Below are positions 32,313 through 41,062 of a DNA stretch of 64,000 nucleotides, one piece after another. This DNA is from an uncultured Eubacteriales bacterium (GTDB lineage: Bacteria > Bacillota > Clostridia > Christensenellales > Aristaeellaceae), in assembly GCA_900548145.1 (NCBI GenBank), contig URJB01000007.1, positions 19,099-83,098 of the forward strand. The letters are read 5' to 3'. Numbering within the stretch: position 1 is the first letter of the stretch; each line of letters opens with the position of its first letter. The position numbers and the translations under genes were made by a program. The notes under the pieces were generated by a model. That model had not been told where the DNA came from. It saw only the letters and a program-made list of their open reading frames with translations, and searched no databases.

Positions 32313-32373
32313 TTCCTATATAATGAAGCGAAATTATGATATCATACAAATAACTTCCTATAACGGAGCGAAA
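32313..32373 (+). promoter_or_regulatory. phased direct repeats and palindrome upstream of the GH2 gene
   Basis: TTCCTATATAATGAAGCGAA (32313-32332) recurs as TTCCTATAACGGAGCGAAA at 32355-32373. The starts are 42 bases apart, four helical turns, the layout used by AraC-family activators. Between them lies the perfect palindrome TATGATATCATA (32335-32346). The first copy includes a TATAAT-like -10, so repeats and promoter overlap. The obvious candidate to bind is the AraC-type regulator at 34624. Confidence 0.45.
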
Positions 32374-32382
32374 GGAGAAGCC

Positions 32383-34602
32383 ATGCACAAGCTTCAATCA
32401 CTGAATGGAATTTGGGACTATCGTGCCGCCGAAGGCCCGTGGGACAAACGGGCAATTCCCTATGCCGACCTTCCCATGGGCTTCGCCGAATGCCGGCGTA
32501 CTTTTGACGTGCCGGACGGCTGCGTCGGCCGCCGCGCCTTTCTGCGGCTGGAGGGCATCACCTACGAGGCAGATGTTACGCTCAATGGCGAATCGCTGGG
32601 GAGGATGCTCCCCTATGTTCCCTATGAATTTGAAGTGACCGAAAAACTGCGCCCCGTTGAAAACGAGCTGCGGGTGGCGATCCGCGACTTGCCCGCCGCC
32701 TTCGGCCCGGCGGAAGGCTGGGAAAACTACAGTGGCGTCATCCGGGACGTATCGGTGGTCTATACGGACGCAAGCCGGATCGCGGACGTTTTCTTTCACA
32801 CAGAGCTGGCGGCGGACGCTTCGTCTGCCCTGTGCCACGTGGAGCTGACCGCCGACGGCCCCGTAGCGGACGGCCTTTCGTTGACCTTGCGCGCCCCGGG
32901 TGGCCAGATTGCCTGCCAGACGATTTTCTCCCTGAACGGAACGCCGAAACAGGCATTTTCCTTCCCGATGGAGCATCCGCTCCTCTGGTCGCCGGAAAGT
33001 CCCGTTCTGTACACGCTGGAAACGGAGCTGCTTCGGAATGGCGTTCCCTGTGATCGACTGGTTCAGCGGGTGGGCTTCAAGGAACTGAAGGTGCAGGGCA
33101 AGCGCTTTCTGCTGAACGGCAAGCCCCTGTTTTTGATGGGCGTATGCCGTCACGACCTTTGGGGCGATCAGGGCCACGTGATGACCCGGGAGCAGATGCG
33201 GCAGGATATGGCCATGATCAAGGCCACGGGAGCCAATTTCGTCCGTCTGGTTCACTACCCTCATCACCCCTACATTCTGGAACTTGCCGACGAACTGGGC
33301 CTGATGGTCTCCGAGGAGCCCGGCCTGTGGTGGTCGGACATGAAGGATCAGGCGATTTTCGACGGCAGTCTGGAAGTCATGCGCCGCACGGTTCTTCGGG
33401 ATCGAAGCCACGTCAGCGTAGCCTTCTGGCTCAGCTTCAACGAGTGCATCTTCACCCCGGAATTTCTCCGGGCCGCCGCTCAGGTCTGCCGGGAGAACGA
33501 CCCCGTTCATCTGGTGTCCGGGGCCAACTGCATGGATATTCCCATGACCCGCAAGTACTTTGCCGAATGCGGGCTGGATTTTTATACCATGCACCCCTAT
33601 GCGCCGACGGACGAACGGATGCTGGAAAGTGCCCGGGAACTGAACGACAAGCCGCTTTTGTTCACCGAATGGGGCGGCTATCACGTTTTCAACAATCCCG
33701 ACCTGTTCGGCCGCTTTCTGGACACCCTGCGCGCCCTTTGGGAAAATCCCGACGATCAGCCGGTGTTGGCGGGGGCGTTTCTGTGGTGCTGGGCCGAGGT
33801 GTTCGAGTTTAACCGGGCCGCGCCAGCCTGCCACGATGGGCTTTTGTGCGAAGCGCTGGTAGACCGTTTCCGTCGTCCGCTGCCCAACTATGCCGTATTT
33901 CAGGAGAAGTGCCTCGCGTTTTCCCTGCCCCGCCCGGTGCACCGCAGTCTGGAAATTCTGTCCCCGCAGGTAGAAGAAGCGCCCATGGAGTCGGTCAGCC
34001 TGACCGGCGCGGCAACGGAACCCTCGCAGGCCGCCGCATGGAACGACATGATGGCGCTGGCCGCGCAGCCTATCCCTCGTTTTGTCTTTGGCGAACGGAA
34101 GCTGCGGGTAATGCGCTTCGGCCCGGTTTTGCCGGAAACGCCGGACAGGCTGGGCAGTCTGCCCGTATCGCTGCTGGAAAAGCCGCTGGTGGTGATGAAG
34201 CCCGCCTCCGGGAATGTATTTCTTCCGCTGAACGGCTCCGGACGGGCGCTGTACCTGATAGGCAGCGTCAGTATGCCCAAGGGCTTTCCCATCGAAGGAG
34301 CCTTTGGTGAGGAAGCCGGTCAGTGCGCCGTCTGCTATGCGGACGGCGGGCGGAATGTGTTCCCCCTTCGCAACGGCCATGAGATCACGACCGCCGCAGG
34401 CTGGTTCGGCCCGTCCCGCATCCGCCCCGTGGCCTCCAACGCACCCTGTGTGCTGCGCTTTATCAACGACCCGGATCGGGAGCGCTATGTAGCCCATCTG
34501 CTTCGTCTGCCGCTGGAAACGGGACGGGAGCTTTGCGGGCTGGAGATCCGTGCCGGGGACGGTTATGCGCTTCTGTACTACGGCGTTACCATCGCCCGCT
34601 AA
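32383..34602 (+). CDS. GH2 glycoside hydrolase (beta-galactosidase/glucuronidase family)
   Basis: 739 residues from MHKLQSLNGIWDYR; AAAGGAG lies seven bases upstream. The sugar-binding jelly roll (1-155), Ig-like domain (about 160-235) and TIM barrel are in GH2 order. The acid/base Glu is in VAFWLSFNECIF (about residue 355) and the nucleophile Glu in LLFTEWGGYHVF (about 427). A C-terminal extension of some 200 residues follows the barrel. No signal peptide, so it acts on imported oligosaccharides. GH2 covers beta-galactosidase, glucuronidase, mannosidase and arabinosidase; the xylan-like company suggests a side-chain sugar but does not prove it. Confidence 0.92.
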   Translation: MHKLQSLNGIWDYRAAEGPWDKRAIPYADLPMGFAECRRTFDVPDGCVGRRAFLRLEGITYEADVTLNGESLGRMLPYVPYEFEVTEKLRPVENELRVAIRDLPAAFGPAEGWENYSGVIRDVSVVYTDASRIADVFFHTELAADASSALCHVELTADGPVADGLSLTLRAPGGQIACQTIFSLNGTPKQAFSFPMEHPLLWSPESPVLYTLETELLRNGVPCDRLVQRVGFKELKVQGKRFLLNGKPLFLMGVCRHDLWGDQGHVMTREQMRQDMAMIKATGANFVRLVHYPHHPYILELADELGLMVSEEPGLWWSDMKDQAIFDGSLEVMRRTVLRDRSHVSVAFWLSFNECIFTPEFLRAAAQVCRENDPVHLVSGANCMDIPMTRKYFAECGLDFYTMHPYAPTDERMLESARELNDKPLLFTEWGGYHVFNNPDLFGRFLDTLRALWENPDDQPVLAGAFLWCWAEVFEFNRAAPACHDGLLCEALVDRFRRPLPNYAVFQEKCLAFSLPRPVHRSLEILSPQVEEAPMESVSLTGAATEPSQAAAWNDMMALAAQPIPRFVFGERKLRVMRFGPVLPETPDRLGSLPVSLLEKPLVVMKPASGNVFLPLNGSGRALYLIGSVSMPKGFPIEGAFGEEAGQCAVCYADGGRNVFPLRNGHEITTAAGWFGPSRIRPVASNAPCVLRFINDPDRERYVAHLLRLPLETGRELCGLEIRAGDGYALLYYGVTIAR

Positions 34603-34623
34603 ACCATTTCAGGGAGGGATTCC

Positions 34624-35490
34624 ATGGCTGGCATGTCCATCGACCGCCAAAAGCTGCAGGAGCTTTTGCGGGACTTTCGAACGCTGACGGGCATCTGCAT
34701 TTCCTTCTGGTATCACGGCGACGAGTGGTCCGTCATCGGCGATACCGTTTACGCCTCGCCGTTTTGCGCGCTGCTGCGGCAGAACGAGACGCTGCGCCAC
34801 GACTGCGAATACTGCGATGCGCACGGTCTCAACCACGCCCGGGAAACCGGGGAGGTTTGCCGTCTGGTCTGCCACGCCGGGCTTCACGAGTACACCTACC
34901 CGGTGCAGGAATCCGGACGTACCCTCGGTTATTTCATGATCGGTCAGGTGCGCCTTCCCGATGATGGCGGCGGTCTTTCGCCCGAAATGGTGGAAAGGTG
35001 GCGCGCCTTGGGGATGGACGTGCAGGAGATGCAGCGTCTCTACCATCAGCTGCCCGTCATGACCAGCGAAAAAATGCTTTCCGCCTGCCATATGCTGGAC
35101 GCTCTGGCCAAGTACGTCTACATCCAGGGGATGATCCGCCGCACGGAGCCGCCCCTGTGCAAGAAGATCATGACCTACGTCCGCAGCAACCTTGCCCGGC
35201 CCATGACGCTGGACAGCATTGCCGCGGCGCTGAACGTCTCCCGTTCCACCCTGTGCCACACCGTGCGCAACGAAATGAACACTTCCATGATCGAACTGAT
35301 CCGCCGAATGCGGGTGGAAAAGGTCGTATCGCTGCTGCAGGACGGCTGGACGCTACAGACTGCGGCGCTGGAAGCGGGCTTTTCGTCCTCCAGCTATTGC
35401 TCGCGCGTTTTCAAGCAGGTGCTTGGGGCAGCGCCCGGCGCTTTTGCCAAGGCAGACCGGGAGGGAAAGGAAGAACTGGGCGAGTCCTGA
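34624..35490 (+). CDS. PocR-domain AraC-family transcriptional regulator
   Basis: 288 residues, 21 bases after the GH2 stop and in the same transcript. Residues 1-170 are a PocR-type sensor (LTGICISFWYHGDEWSVIGD, the cysteines of LRHDCEYCDAHG and CRLVCHAG, and FMIGQV), a PAS-like ligand or metal domain. Residues 180-280 are two AraC helix-turn-helix units (LDSIAAALNVSRSTLCHTV and LQTAALEAGFSSSSYCSRVFKQ). It probably activates the GH2 gene and the divergent transport operon. The stop codon abuts the stop of the convergent truncated SDR gene with no space or terminator. Confidence 0.9.
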   Translation: MAGMSIDRQKLQELLRDFRTLTGICISFWYHGDEWSVIGDTVYASPFCALLRQNETLRHDCEYCDAHGLNHARETGEVCRLVCHAGLHEYTYPVQESGRTLGYFMIGQVRLPDDGGGLSPEMVERWRALGMDVQEMQRLYHQLPVMTSEKMLSACHMLDALAKYVYIQGMIRRTEPPLCKKIMTYVRSNLARPMTLDSIAAALNVSRSTLCHTVRNEMNTSMIELIRRMRVEKVVSLLQDGWTLQTAALEAGFSSSSYCSRVFKQVLGAAPGAFAKADREGKEELGES

Positions 35491-36150
35491 TTACGGGCTC
35501 TTTCCCCCATCCACATAAATAGATTGGCCGGTGATGTAGCGGGCCGCGTCGCTCAGAAGCAGCCGCACCACACCAGCGCAATCCCGCGGCTCGCCGTAGA
35601 ACCCGGCGGGAATGGAGACCGTCACTTCCGCTGCGTAAGTCGGGTCGCTCAGCGCCTCCACGTTGCGGGCGGTAAAGATCACCCCGGGGGCAACGTTATT
35701 TACCGTGATCCCGTCCGCCGCCAGCTGCTGGGCCAGCGACTGCACCATGTTGGTCTGCGCCGCCTTGGAGGCCGAGTACACCAGCATATCGGTATGGGGC
35801 TTGCGTTCCTGCACCGAACCGATGGTGACGATCCTCCCCCATTTCTGCGCCTTCATATGGGGCACTGCCAGCTGAATGAGCCGGAGGGAGGAATAGAAGT
35901 TGCAGGTCATCTGCTTCTGGTATTCTTCCAGCGAAATTTTCTGCCACGGACGGCGAATTTGCATGGAAGCGTCCAGCACCAGTGCGTCCAGCGGACCGTT
36001 CTCGGCCATAAGCCTTTCAGCGGTGCAGGGGTCGGTCAGATCGCCGGTCACAGCGGCGGCTTTCCCGCCCTTTTCTTCGATCAGTTTTCTGGTTTCCTTG
36101 GCTTTTGCCCGGTCGGAGGCGCAGTGGACGACCACCTCATAGCCGTCCTG
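35491..36150 (-). pseudogene. SDR oxidoreductase lacking its N-terminus
   Basis: About 219 residues of a classical short-chain dehydrogenase. The catalytic Tyr-Lys pair is in VYSASKAAQ, the Ser is in VTIGSVQE, and the C-terminus YITGQSIYVDGG is intact. The first 25-30 residues, including the TGxxxGIG nucleotide loop and any start codon, are missing. Coding similarity begins with QDGYEVVVHCASDR at the junction near 36150, where the upstream DNA is instead the middle of an RraA-like gene in another frame. A GTG at 36135 could start a shorter product, but it would lack the NAD(P) loop. Confidence 0.75.
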
Positions 36151-36725
36151 CCCGTCATGACGAAATCCCGGATGGGCGTGGGGTCAATGCCACGATAGTA
36201 CACCTGCACGTCCGGCACGCGGTGCATCTGCTCGATGTCCCGGATGCCGCCCCAGATGACCGCGCCGCCGTTGCCGGTCTTCTGGTGGATGGCGGTAGTC
36301 AGGTTGCCGCCCAGAAAAGTGCCCTTGTACACCTTGTCAAACATGTCGATGACGATCACGTCCCGGTCGGTCAGGCTGTCGATGACCCACTGATTGGGCG
36401 TGCCCGACAGGCCCTTGGCCCGAGCCATGGCATTCATGGCCTCCTTGTAGTCCGGGCGCACCGGCGCGTACATGGCCGTCACAGCGCGGCCCACCAGTTT
36501 TCGGTTAACCGTGCCGTCTTCCTTGAACTCCGGGTGCAAGGACTTCATGGCGATGAACTGGCTCTCGTAGCCCTTGACAAAAATGGGCTTCCAAAGCTCT
36601 TCCAGCGTCATGCCATACAGCGCGTCCAAATATTTGTCCGCCACCTTGGGACGGCCGTCCTCGAGGCGCTCCCCCGTCCATTCCGGGGTCATGGCGATGA
36701 TTTCTTCTCTTGTGTTAAACAGAAT
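36151..36725 (-). pseudogene. RraA-like protein, 3' end deleted
   Basis: The first 190 or so residues of an RraA/HMG-aldolase-like protein: FNTREEIIAMTPEW, PKVADKYLDALYGMTLEELW, GRAVTAMYAPVR, VIDMFDKVYKGTFLGGNLTT (metal-site Asp), AVIWGGIRDIEQM and DPTPIRDFVMTG. There the family sequence stops and the frame enters the SDR gene out of phase, ending at 36081 after 23 unrelated residues. Family-like codons begin upstream of the first ATG (36692), so the start may be the rare ATT at 36725, seven bases after GGAGGA inside the GH10 stop region. RraA-like proteins here are usually sugar-acid lyases or aldolases. Confidence 0.7.
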
Positions 36726-36727
36726 CG

Positions 36728-37762
36728 TTAGTCCTCCAAACGAATCTCGGCTTCGCCGCCGTCCCTGCGCAGGGTGAACGGCGTTTTTACGCTGTGACCA
36801 TTCTTTTCCACAGTGAGTTCATAATCGCCCTCAAACCCGCGGAAGGCCGCGTAGCCCTGACCATCCGTCTCCCCGTCCGCTTCTGTGCGGAAACGATGGT
36901 GGAACAGCTCGTTCATCATGTCATAGGCGGGCTTGTGGGTCATATCGAAGTGGATCAGGCCGCCGTGGTAATAGTTTTCACCGGCGGTCATATCCCCCTG
37001 GGGCGCGAAGGCCGCGTAGCCGTCCACCAGATTCCAGTAGATTGCCGCTTCCATGGCGGGATGGCTGAACCAGATGGTGAACAGCTTTTCCAGCACCTCG
37101 GCCTGCAGGGCTTCGTCCTCCGCGCTGTTGGAATAGGCGGGAATAGTGACCTCCGTCACCTGCAAAGGCTTGTGGTAACGGTTCCAGTAGTGATCCATGC
37201 AGCCGTACAACCGCTTGGGGCTCAGCAGCGGGCATGCCTGTTCCGCTTCCCGCTCTTTGGAGTAGAAAAGGTGGTACTGCAAGCCGATGCCGTCGATGAC
37301 CGCACCCTTGCGAATGCTGTCGGAAATCACGGCAGAATAGGCGCTGCGCCCCGCCGCGTGGACGTCCCACGCCTGCTCGGTGGCTTCGTTGATGATGAGT
37401 TCATTCTGGGGGAAATACTTCCGTGCACACTGGAAGCTCCATTCCACCAGATCATCCTCGAAGAAGAATTGAGTGCTCCACCGTCCCTGATCCTTCCACT
37501 CGTCATACCACAGCAGTGTCTCGTTAATGACCTCCATGCAATGAATCTGACCGGCATAGCGAGCGGCGATCTCCGCAAAACGCTTTTCCAGCAGACACTT
37601 GACCTCTGCCACGTTGTTGTGCTCGACCCAAGTGGGCGTCCATTGGTCGTAGTTCAGGCAATGGAGCTTCGGCGCGATGTTCTTTTCCCGGCAGTACTCC
37701 AGACAAAGATCGGGCGTAGGCCGGCGATAGACTTTCTCACTGTCCTTGGTAAACCGAAGCGC
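36728..37762 (-). pseudogene. GH10 endo-xylanase-like protein, 5' end deleted
   Basis: About 344 residues of an intracellular-type GH10 barrel remain: PKLHCLNYDQWTPTW, IHCMEVINETLLWYD (acid/base Glu), DGIGLQYHLF, PLQVTEVTIPAYS (nucleophile Glu) and AIYWNLVDGYAAF. Family-like coding extends upstream past the first possible start (GTG at 37612) to about FTKDSEKVYRRPTPD and PGALR, then ends at about 37762 in sequence that belongs to a divergent AraC gene. Start codon, ribosome binding site and promoter are therefore lost. A short Ig-like C-terminus (YELTVEKNGH) is present. When intact it would have cut xylo-oligosaccharides in the cytoplasm. Confidence 0.75.
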
Positions 37763-37767
37763 GCCGG

Positions 37768-38007
37768 GCCGGGGTATGCGAAGTATATCTTCGCCGGGTG
37801 TTTCAGCAGGAGTTACAATTAACGCCCAAGCAATACCTCATGCAGGTGCGGATGCAGCGGGCCGTTTCTTTGCTGCAATCCGGCTACTATACGGTAACGC
37901 AGGTCGCCCATTTCTGCGGCTTCACGGATGAGAAATATTTTTCCACCGCATTCAAAAAAATGAACGGCTGTCAGCCGTCCAAATATCTGTATTCGTTTGT
38001 ACCGTAA
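37768..38007 (+). pseudogene. C-terminal HTH fragment of an AraC-family regulator
   Basis: About 79 residues: AGVCEVYLRRVFQQELQLTP, KQYLMQVRMQRAVSLLQSGY, and VTQVAHFCGFTDEKYFSTAF, the end of the first and the whole second AraC HTH unit. There is no start before it; the DNA upstream of 37768 belongs to the GH10 gene on the other strand. A short product from a GTG at 37798 is possible but would have one HTH only. It was probably the regulator divergent from the GH10 gene before the deletion took both 5' ends. Confidence 0.7.
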
Positions 38008-38038
38008 AACGAAATGACCGTTCTAAAAAGCAAATGCA

Positions 38039-38069
38039 AAAGGGATGCGTCGTATGGACGCATCCCTTT
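38039..38069 (-). terminator. terminator of the dcw cluster after ftsZ
   Basis: AAAGGGATGCGTC (38039-38051) pairs perfectly with GACGCATCCCTTT (38057-38069); the minus strand then reads TTTTGCATTT. It starts 11 bases after the ftsZ stop. Confidence 0.8.
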
Positions 38070-38080
38070 GTGATTGATCG

Positions 38081-39619
38081 TTATTTCCGGGTGGGACGGC
38101 GCAGGAAAGCGGGAACACCCAAGTCGTCGCGCTCCACAGTAGAGGCAGCCGGAGCGGGAGTTTTTTCCGCTGCGGGCTGCTGCGCTGCCTGCTGGGGCTG
38201 AGCGCCGGCCTGAGGCTGCAGCGCCTGTGCATTCTGGGTAGGAGCCTGATACTGCTGGCCGTACTCCATCTGCGGCATCACGGGCTGCTGCACATTGCCG
38301 TACTGCATTCCCTGCACCGGCTGCTGCATTCCGTAATCAGGCTGGCCGTAGGTCTGCCGGGGCTGATAGCCGCTGGGCTGACCGTAGCTGGCATAGTAGT
38401 TGGAACCCTGCTGCATCATGGGCGGCATGGCCGCAGGGGTGGGAATGGAAGAACCGCCCACATAACCGCCGCCGAAGTCGCTGTGCATGGATTCGTCCTC
38501 CATGGGCATATTGAAGCTCATGTCCTCATAGGAAGAACCAGAGGAGAAATCCTGACGGCCGGAAGGACCATAGGTGCTGCCGGAATTTCCGTTGGAGAAG
38601 GAACGCGTCCAGTCCCGCTCGCCGCTGTTCTTGGATTTAGCGTCCTCCTTCTTGGGGAAGGGCGTTTTCTCAAAGCCGGTAGCAATGACCGTGATGCGGA
38701 CTTCGTCGTCCAGCGAATCGTCAATGCCAGCGCCGAAGATGATATTGGCTTCGCTGTCCGCGGCCTGCATCACCAGACTGGCGGCCTCGTTGATGTCGAT
38801 AATGCTCATGTCCTCGCCGCCGGTGATGTTGATCAGCACCGCGCGGGCCCCATCGATATTGGTTTCCAGCAGCGGGCTGGAAATAGCGTTCTTGGCGGCT
38901 TCCACCATCCGGTTTTCGCCCTTGCCGACGCCGATGCCCATATGAGCCAGTCCGCCGCTTTCCATGACGGTCTTCACGTCGGCAAAGTCCAGATTGATGA
39001 GCGCAGGCACAGCAATCAGGTCGCTGATGCCCTGAATGCCCTGCCGCAGCACATCGTCCGCAATGCGGAAGGCTTCCAGCATGGTCGTGCCCTTGGTGAC
39101 CACCTGCAGCAGACGGTCGTTGGGGATCACGACCAGCGTATCCACCCGCTGTTTCAGGTCGATCACGCCCATTTCGGCGTTTTTCATGCGCTGCTTGCCC
39201 TCAAACAGGAAGGGCTTGGTGACCACAGCAATGGTCAGGCAGTTCAGATCCCGGGCAATTTCGGCCACAATGGGAGCCGCACCCGTACCCGTGCCTCCAC
39301 CCATACCGGCGGTGACAAATACCAGATCCGCGCCCTTGATCGCCTGAGCGATCTCCTCGCGGCTTTCCTCCGCGGCACGGCGGCCCACATCCGGAACCGC
39401 GCCCGCGCCAAGACCCTTAGTCAGTTTTTCACCGATCTGAATGGTGGTGCTGGCCTTGCTCATGGCCAGCGCCTGACGATCGGTGTTGATGGCGATAAAT
39501 TCCACGCCCTTCAAGCCCGCGTCCACCATGCGGTTGACCGCGTTATTGCCTGCACCGCCGCAGCCGATTACCTTGATCGTAGCAAAGCTCTGTTGATCCT
39601 CGATCTGAAATTCAAGCAC
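38081..39619 (-). CDS. ftsZ: cell division GTPase FtsZ
   Basis: 512 residues, longer than the usual 350-400. The GTPase core covers 1-320: IKVIGCGGAGNNAVNRM, the tubulin signature GGGTGTG at 107-113, and the T7 loop INLDFADVKTVM. After it comes an unusually long linker of about 170 residues rich in Gln, Tyr, Pro, Met and Ser (YGQPSGYQPRQTYGQPDYG-type repeats). The conserved C-terminal peptide DLGVPAFLRRPTRK should bind FtsA. FtsZ polymerises into the division ring. It is the last gene of the cluster, 45 bases after ftsA. Confidence 0.98.
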   Translation of the reverse strand: MLEFQIEDQQSFATIKVIGCGGAGNNAVNRMVDAGLKGVEFIAINTDRQALAMSKASTTIQIGEKLTKGLGAGAVPDVGRRAAEESREEIAQAIKGADLVFVTAGMGGGTGTGAAPIVAEIARDLNCLTIAVVTKPFLFEGKQRMKNAEMGVIDLKQRVDTLVVIPNDRLLQVVTKGTTMLEAFRIADDVLRQGIQGISDLIAVPALINLDFADVKTVMESGGLAHMGIGVGKGENRMVEAAKNAISSPLLETNIDGARAVLINITGGEDMSIIDINEAASLVMQAADSEANIIFGAGIDDSLDDEVRITVIATGFEKTPFPKKEDAKSKNSGERDWTRSFSNGNSGSTYGPSGRQDFSSGSSYEDMSFNMPMEDESMHSDFGGGYVGGSSIPTPAAMPPMMQQGSNYYASYGQPSGYQPRQTYGQPDYGMQQPVQGMQYGNVQQPVMPQMEYGQQYQAPTQNAQALQPQAGAQPQQAAQQPAAEKTPAPAASTVERDDLGVPAFLRRPTRK

Positions 39620-39664
39620 AGTGCATCCCCCTAGTTTTTGTTTCGCTCAGGTTTTATCCGCTGC

Positions 39665-40858
39665 TCAGCCGCCCAAGAGGCTTCGGAAGAAGTCCTTGAT
39701 GCCGCCCGAAAAACCGCTTGCGGGAACATTTCTGGATTCAATGGTATCGATGATCAGGTCCATCAGACCCATGGCGCTGGCGTAAATGGGGCTGGACAGC
39801 TTGATGGTGCGCTTGACGGTGTCGCGCACAGGCTTTTCCAGCTTGGCCGCCAGATAATCCCGGCCGCCCCGGTTCAGGCTCAGGCCGCCGCCGGTCAGGT
39901 AGATGTTGGACCAATCGCCCAGCTTCATGCCGCTTTCGTCGATGCATTCCTTGATCATCTCGGCAATTTCATCCACCCGGGGCTCCAGCACCTCGGCCAC
40001 CTGTTCCTGCGTAAAGGTATCCGCCTTCACGCCATCGCCGCCCGTCACCGTATAGGATTGCGAAATGGTGGAAATTCCATACACATATTCGCGCTTGATC
40101 TGTTCGGCAGATTCCAGCGAAATGTTCAAGCCCTCGGCCACGTCGGCAGCAATATGTCCGCCGCCCACGGGAAGCGTCTTCTGGAAGATCACCGCGTCGC
40201 CCTCCACGGCCATCACATCGGTGCACAGATACCCAACGTCGATCAGCAGCGCCGTGCGGTCGCGGTCTTCTTCCAGCAGATACAGCATGGCTTCGCCGGT
40301 GGAGGAGGAGAAGAAGCCGCTGACGGTGATATTCATATCCCGCAGCCGGGCCATCACATCATCCAGAAAGAAGGTATCGGCCACTACGAAGCTGACCAGT
40401 GCCTTGAGCTCGTTGCCCTTCAGGCCGACGGGCTCCAGCGTTTTTTTGCCGCCGTCCACCATGAACCACGCGGGGCTGCGGTGCACCACCACGCCGCGCA
40501 CAGGAGAAAGACGCTTGTCCGCGTTGGCGAAGATTTTCTCCACATGGCGAGGCGTTACCCGGGGGTCGGCCCCCTGAATGGTCACGCTGGTCTCCACCGC
40601 GTAAACACGAGTAAACTCGCCTGGCACACCCACGTTGATCTCGCGGATCTTGCGTTTGGACTGGTTTTCCGCCTCGCTGATGGATTTTTGAATGGCCTCG
40701 TTCAGGGCCATGGTATTGTTCCACTCGCCGTCCAAAAAGCCGTCGTACATGGAAATCCCCGCGCCGACAATATCGCACCGCTGAGAGCCGCTTGTTTCGG
40801 CCACCAGCGTCACGATCTTCGACGTGCCAAAATCAATTGCCGCAATGGTTGATTTCAT
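39665..40858 (-). CDS. ftsA: cell division protein FtsA
   Basis: 397 residues from MKSTIAAIDFGTSKIVTLVA; a longer frame to 40933 has no family support. Actin-like ATPase: phosphate loop AIDFGTSK at 7-14, LLIDVGYLCTDV as second phosphate loop, and NIYLTGGGLSLNRGG as adenosine motif. The C-terminus GGIKDFFRSLLGG is a likely amphipathic membrane anchor. It tethers FtsZ to the membrane. GGGGAT lies upstream. A separate promoter in the 204-base gap to ftsQ lets ftsA-ftsZ be transcribed apart from the cluster. Confidence 0.95.
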   Translation of the reverse strand: MKSTIAAIDFGTSKIVTLVAETSGSQRCDIVGAGISMYDGFLDGEWNNTMALNEAIQKSISEAENQSKRKIREINVGVPGEFTRVYAVETSVTIQGADPRVTPRHVEKIFANADKRLSPVRGVVVHRSPAWFMVDGGKKTLEPVGLKGNELKALVSFVVADTFFLDDVMARLRDMNITVSGFFSSSTGEAMLYLLEEDRDRTALLIDVGYLCTDVMAVEGDAVIFQKTLPVGGGHIAADVAEGLNISLESAEQIKREYVYGISTISQSYTVTGGDGVKADTFTQEQVAEVLEPRVDEIAEMIKECIDESGMKLGDWSNIYLTGGGLSLNRGGRDYLAAKLEKPVRDTVKRTIKLSSPIYASAMGLMDLIIDTIESRNVPASGFSGGIKDFFRSLLGG

Positions 40859-40976
40859 ACTCCGCATATCCCCAGTTCTTCTGGAATCAGCCGCAGGCAC
40901 CCCTGACGGCAGGCGTTGGGCGCTTTGAAACAAACAAAAGGTTACGCAAACAGGGCACCCAATGTACCAGCATTTA

Positions 40977-41005
40977 TTGTACCCGTTTTAACAGGAAATC
41001 GCAAG
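40977..41005 (-). promoter_or_regulatory. internal promoter for ftsA-ftsZ
   Basis: Minus strand: TTGCGA (41005-41000), 17-base spacer, TACAAT (40982-40977), about 120 bases before ftsA. Confidence 0.55.
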
Positions 41006-41062
41006 CCAAATCCCACTTTTTTTTCACTTTTTTGTAAATTCCGTCTTTGATGAGAAAAAATG

